DNA of 6,248 nucleotides from CAKRZE01 sp045617585 (lineage in GTDB: Bacteria > Bacillota > Clostridia > Oscillospirales > CAG-272). Shown here piece by piece: positions 5,639 to 6,248 of this stretch (positions are counted from its first letter, which is position 1; each line of letters starts with the position of its first letter). The stretch covers positions 1 to 6,248 of the forward strand of contig JAZLIW010000158.1 in the NCBI GenBank assembly GCA_045617585.1, given 5' to 3'. The notes below the pieces were generated by a model. It was not told the DNA's origin. It did no database searches and saw only the letters and a list, made by a program, of their open reading frames with translations. Made by a program: the position numbers and the translations under genes.

Positions 5639-6248
5639 ATGTCCGACAAGAAAAAGAAAGAAGACGAATACGGACGCGTTTACGAGGAAACGCGTGCGGC
5701 TGCCGACCGGGCGCTTGCGAACGCGATGAACCGGCAGCCGTTCTCGTACGATATCGACGGGGACGCGCTGTACGAGCAGTATAAGGACAAATATACGGCG
5801 CTCGGCCGCGCGGCGATGGAGGACACGGTCGGGAAGGCGTCGCAGCTGACCGGCGGGTATATGAATTCCTACGCCGCGACCGCCGGGCAGCAGGCGTACG
5901 ATCAGTACCTGACGCAGCTCGGCGATCTGGCGCTCACGCTCGAGGACCGGGCGTACGGCAGATACCGCGACGGCATCGGCGACGCCGGGGAGGACTACGG
6001 CCTGCTCGCGGAAGCCGCCGACCGCGCGTATTCCCGCTGGCAGGATCAGATCAAAGCGGGCAGATACGAGGACGAGACCGCGTACGCGAGGGAGCAGGAC
6101 GCCGCCGACCGCGCGTACGACTACGATAAGCTCCTCGCCTCCACCGGCTTCGACCTCCGCACCGACGAGGGGAGAAAAGCGTACGCCGAATCGGCAGCCG
6201 AAGCAGAAGCAGCCGCTGCGGCAAAGCTGAAGGAGCAGGGCATCCCGG
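5639..6248 (+). CDS. Repetitive virion-region protein of unknown function, 5' part (continues past window)
   Basis: An open frame from ATG 5639 runs to the right edge without a stop, giving 203 residues. It begins with a lysine cluster (MSDKKKKEDEYG). Residues 34-93 (PFSYDIDGDALYEQYKDKYTALGRAAMEDTVGKASQLTGGYMNSYAATAGQQAYDQYLTQL) match a conserved block I recognise from uncharacterised proteins of gut Clostridia phages, of the form 'GDALYxQYKDxYxxxGxxAMxDTxGxAxxLTGGYxNSYAxxxGQQAYxxYL'. Residues 100-165 are imperfect repeats containing DRAY at 103, 128 and 157 and many Tyr, Asp and Arg, likely long helices. An Ala/Glu-rich stretch follows (AESAAEAEAAAAAKLKEQ, 183-200). No signal peptide or enzyme motif is visible. 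It could be an internal virion, ejection or tail-associated protein; I cannot decide from the N-terminal part alone. The 53-base gap upstream is the widest spacer in the window beside 1691-1743. Confidence 0.75.
   Translation, partial: MSDKKKKEDEYGRVYEETRAAADRALANAMNRQPFSYDIDGDALYEQYKDKYTALGRAAMEDTVGKASQLTGGYMNSYAATAGQQAYDQYLTQLGDLALTLEDRAYGRYRDGIGDAGEDYGLLAEAADRAYSRWQDQIKAGRYEDETAYAREQDAADRAYDYDKLLASTGFDLRTDEGRKAYAESAAEAEAAAAAKLKEQGIP
6014..6117 (+). repeat. 17-base direct repeat pair within the last gene
   Basis: gccgccgaccgcgcgta occurs at 6014-6030 and again at 6101-6117, 87 bases (29 codons) apart and in the same frame, encoding AADRAY both times. A diverged third copy (LEDRAY) is at residues 101-106. 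This marks a tandemly built helical repeat region. Confidence 0.7.

Noticed and set aside
5193..6248. Search for a DGR template repeat or reverse transcriptase after the lectin-like gene
   Set aside because: I found no near-copy of the 'tggtgcctgcgctcgccc' region on either strand, and the two downstream genes are not reverse transcriptases. Any DGR parts must lie outside the window.

Overview
The window is a contiguous stretch of tailed-phage (prophage or free phage) structural genes, all on the + strand. It is visibly GC-rich, with third codon positions dominated by G and C, and most starts have a strong purine Shine-Dalgarno. The protein families (BppU-like baseplate protein, collagen-like Gly-X-Y spacers, a 'WxLRSP...G' C-type-lectin-like receptor protein, a tail-assembly-chaperone-like protein) are ones I know from phages of gut Clostridia (Bacillota, Oscillospiraceae-like). 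The host assignment is an inference from family resemblance and base composition; nothing in the window proves it.

Layout. (1) Up to 1690: the 3' part of a large beta-rich virion protein, open at the left edge. (2) 1744-2046: a small helical protein of unknown function. (3) 2064-3107: a BppU-like upper baseplate protein with a carbohydrate-binding-like module and collagen-like linkers. (4) 3148-3792: a second, smaller fibre-type protein that repeats the central module of gene 3. (5) 3789-5195: a 468-residue tail protein ending in a C-type-lectin-like (DUF6273-type) domain, the probable receptor-binding protein. (6) 5208-5585: a tail-assembly-chaperone-like protein. (7) 5639 to the right edge: the first 203 residues of a repetitive, Tyr/Ala/Asp-rich virion protein of unknown role.

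The genes are separated by 12-53 bases, or overlap by 4 bases at 3789-3792. I see no internal promoter, terminator, RNA gene, CRISPR array or insertion sequence, so the window reads as part of one late-gene transcription unit. No stretch above 60 bases lacks a gene. The likely joint function is the distal tail: genes 3 and 4 form baseplate or fibre scaffolding with possible sugar-binding modules, gene 5 contacts the host, and gene 6 may help fold or assemble it. The most interesting point is the end of gene 5. It has the form of a diversity-generating-retroelement (DGR) target, and its last 37 codons contain an unusual cluster of GGT glycine codons, as adenine mutagenesis of AAT codons would produce. 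No reverse transcriptase or template repeat lies inside this window, so this remains a hypothesis about the flanking sequence.
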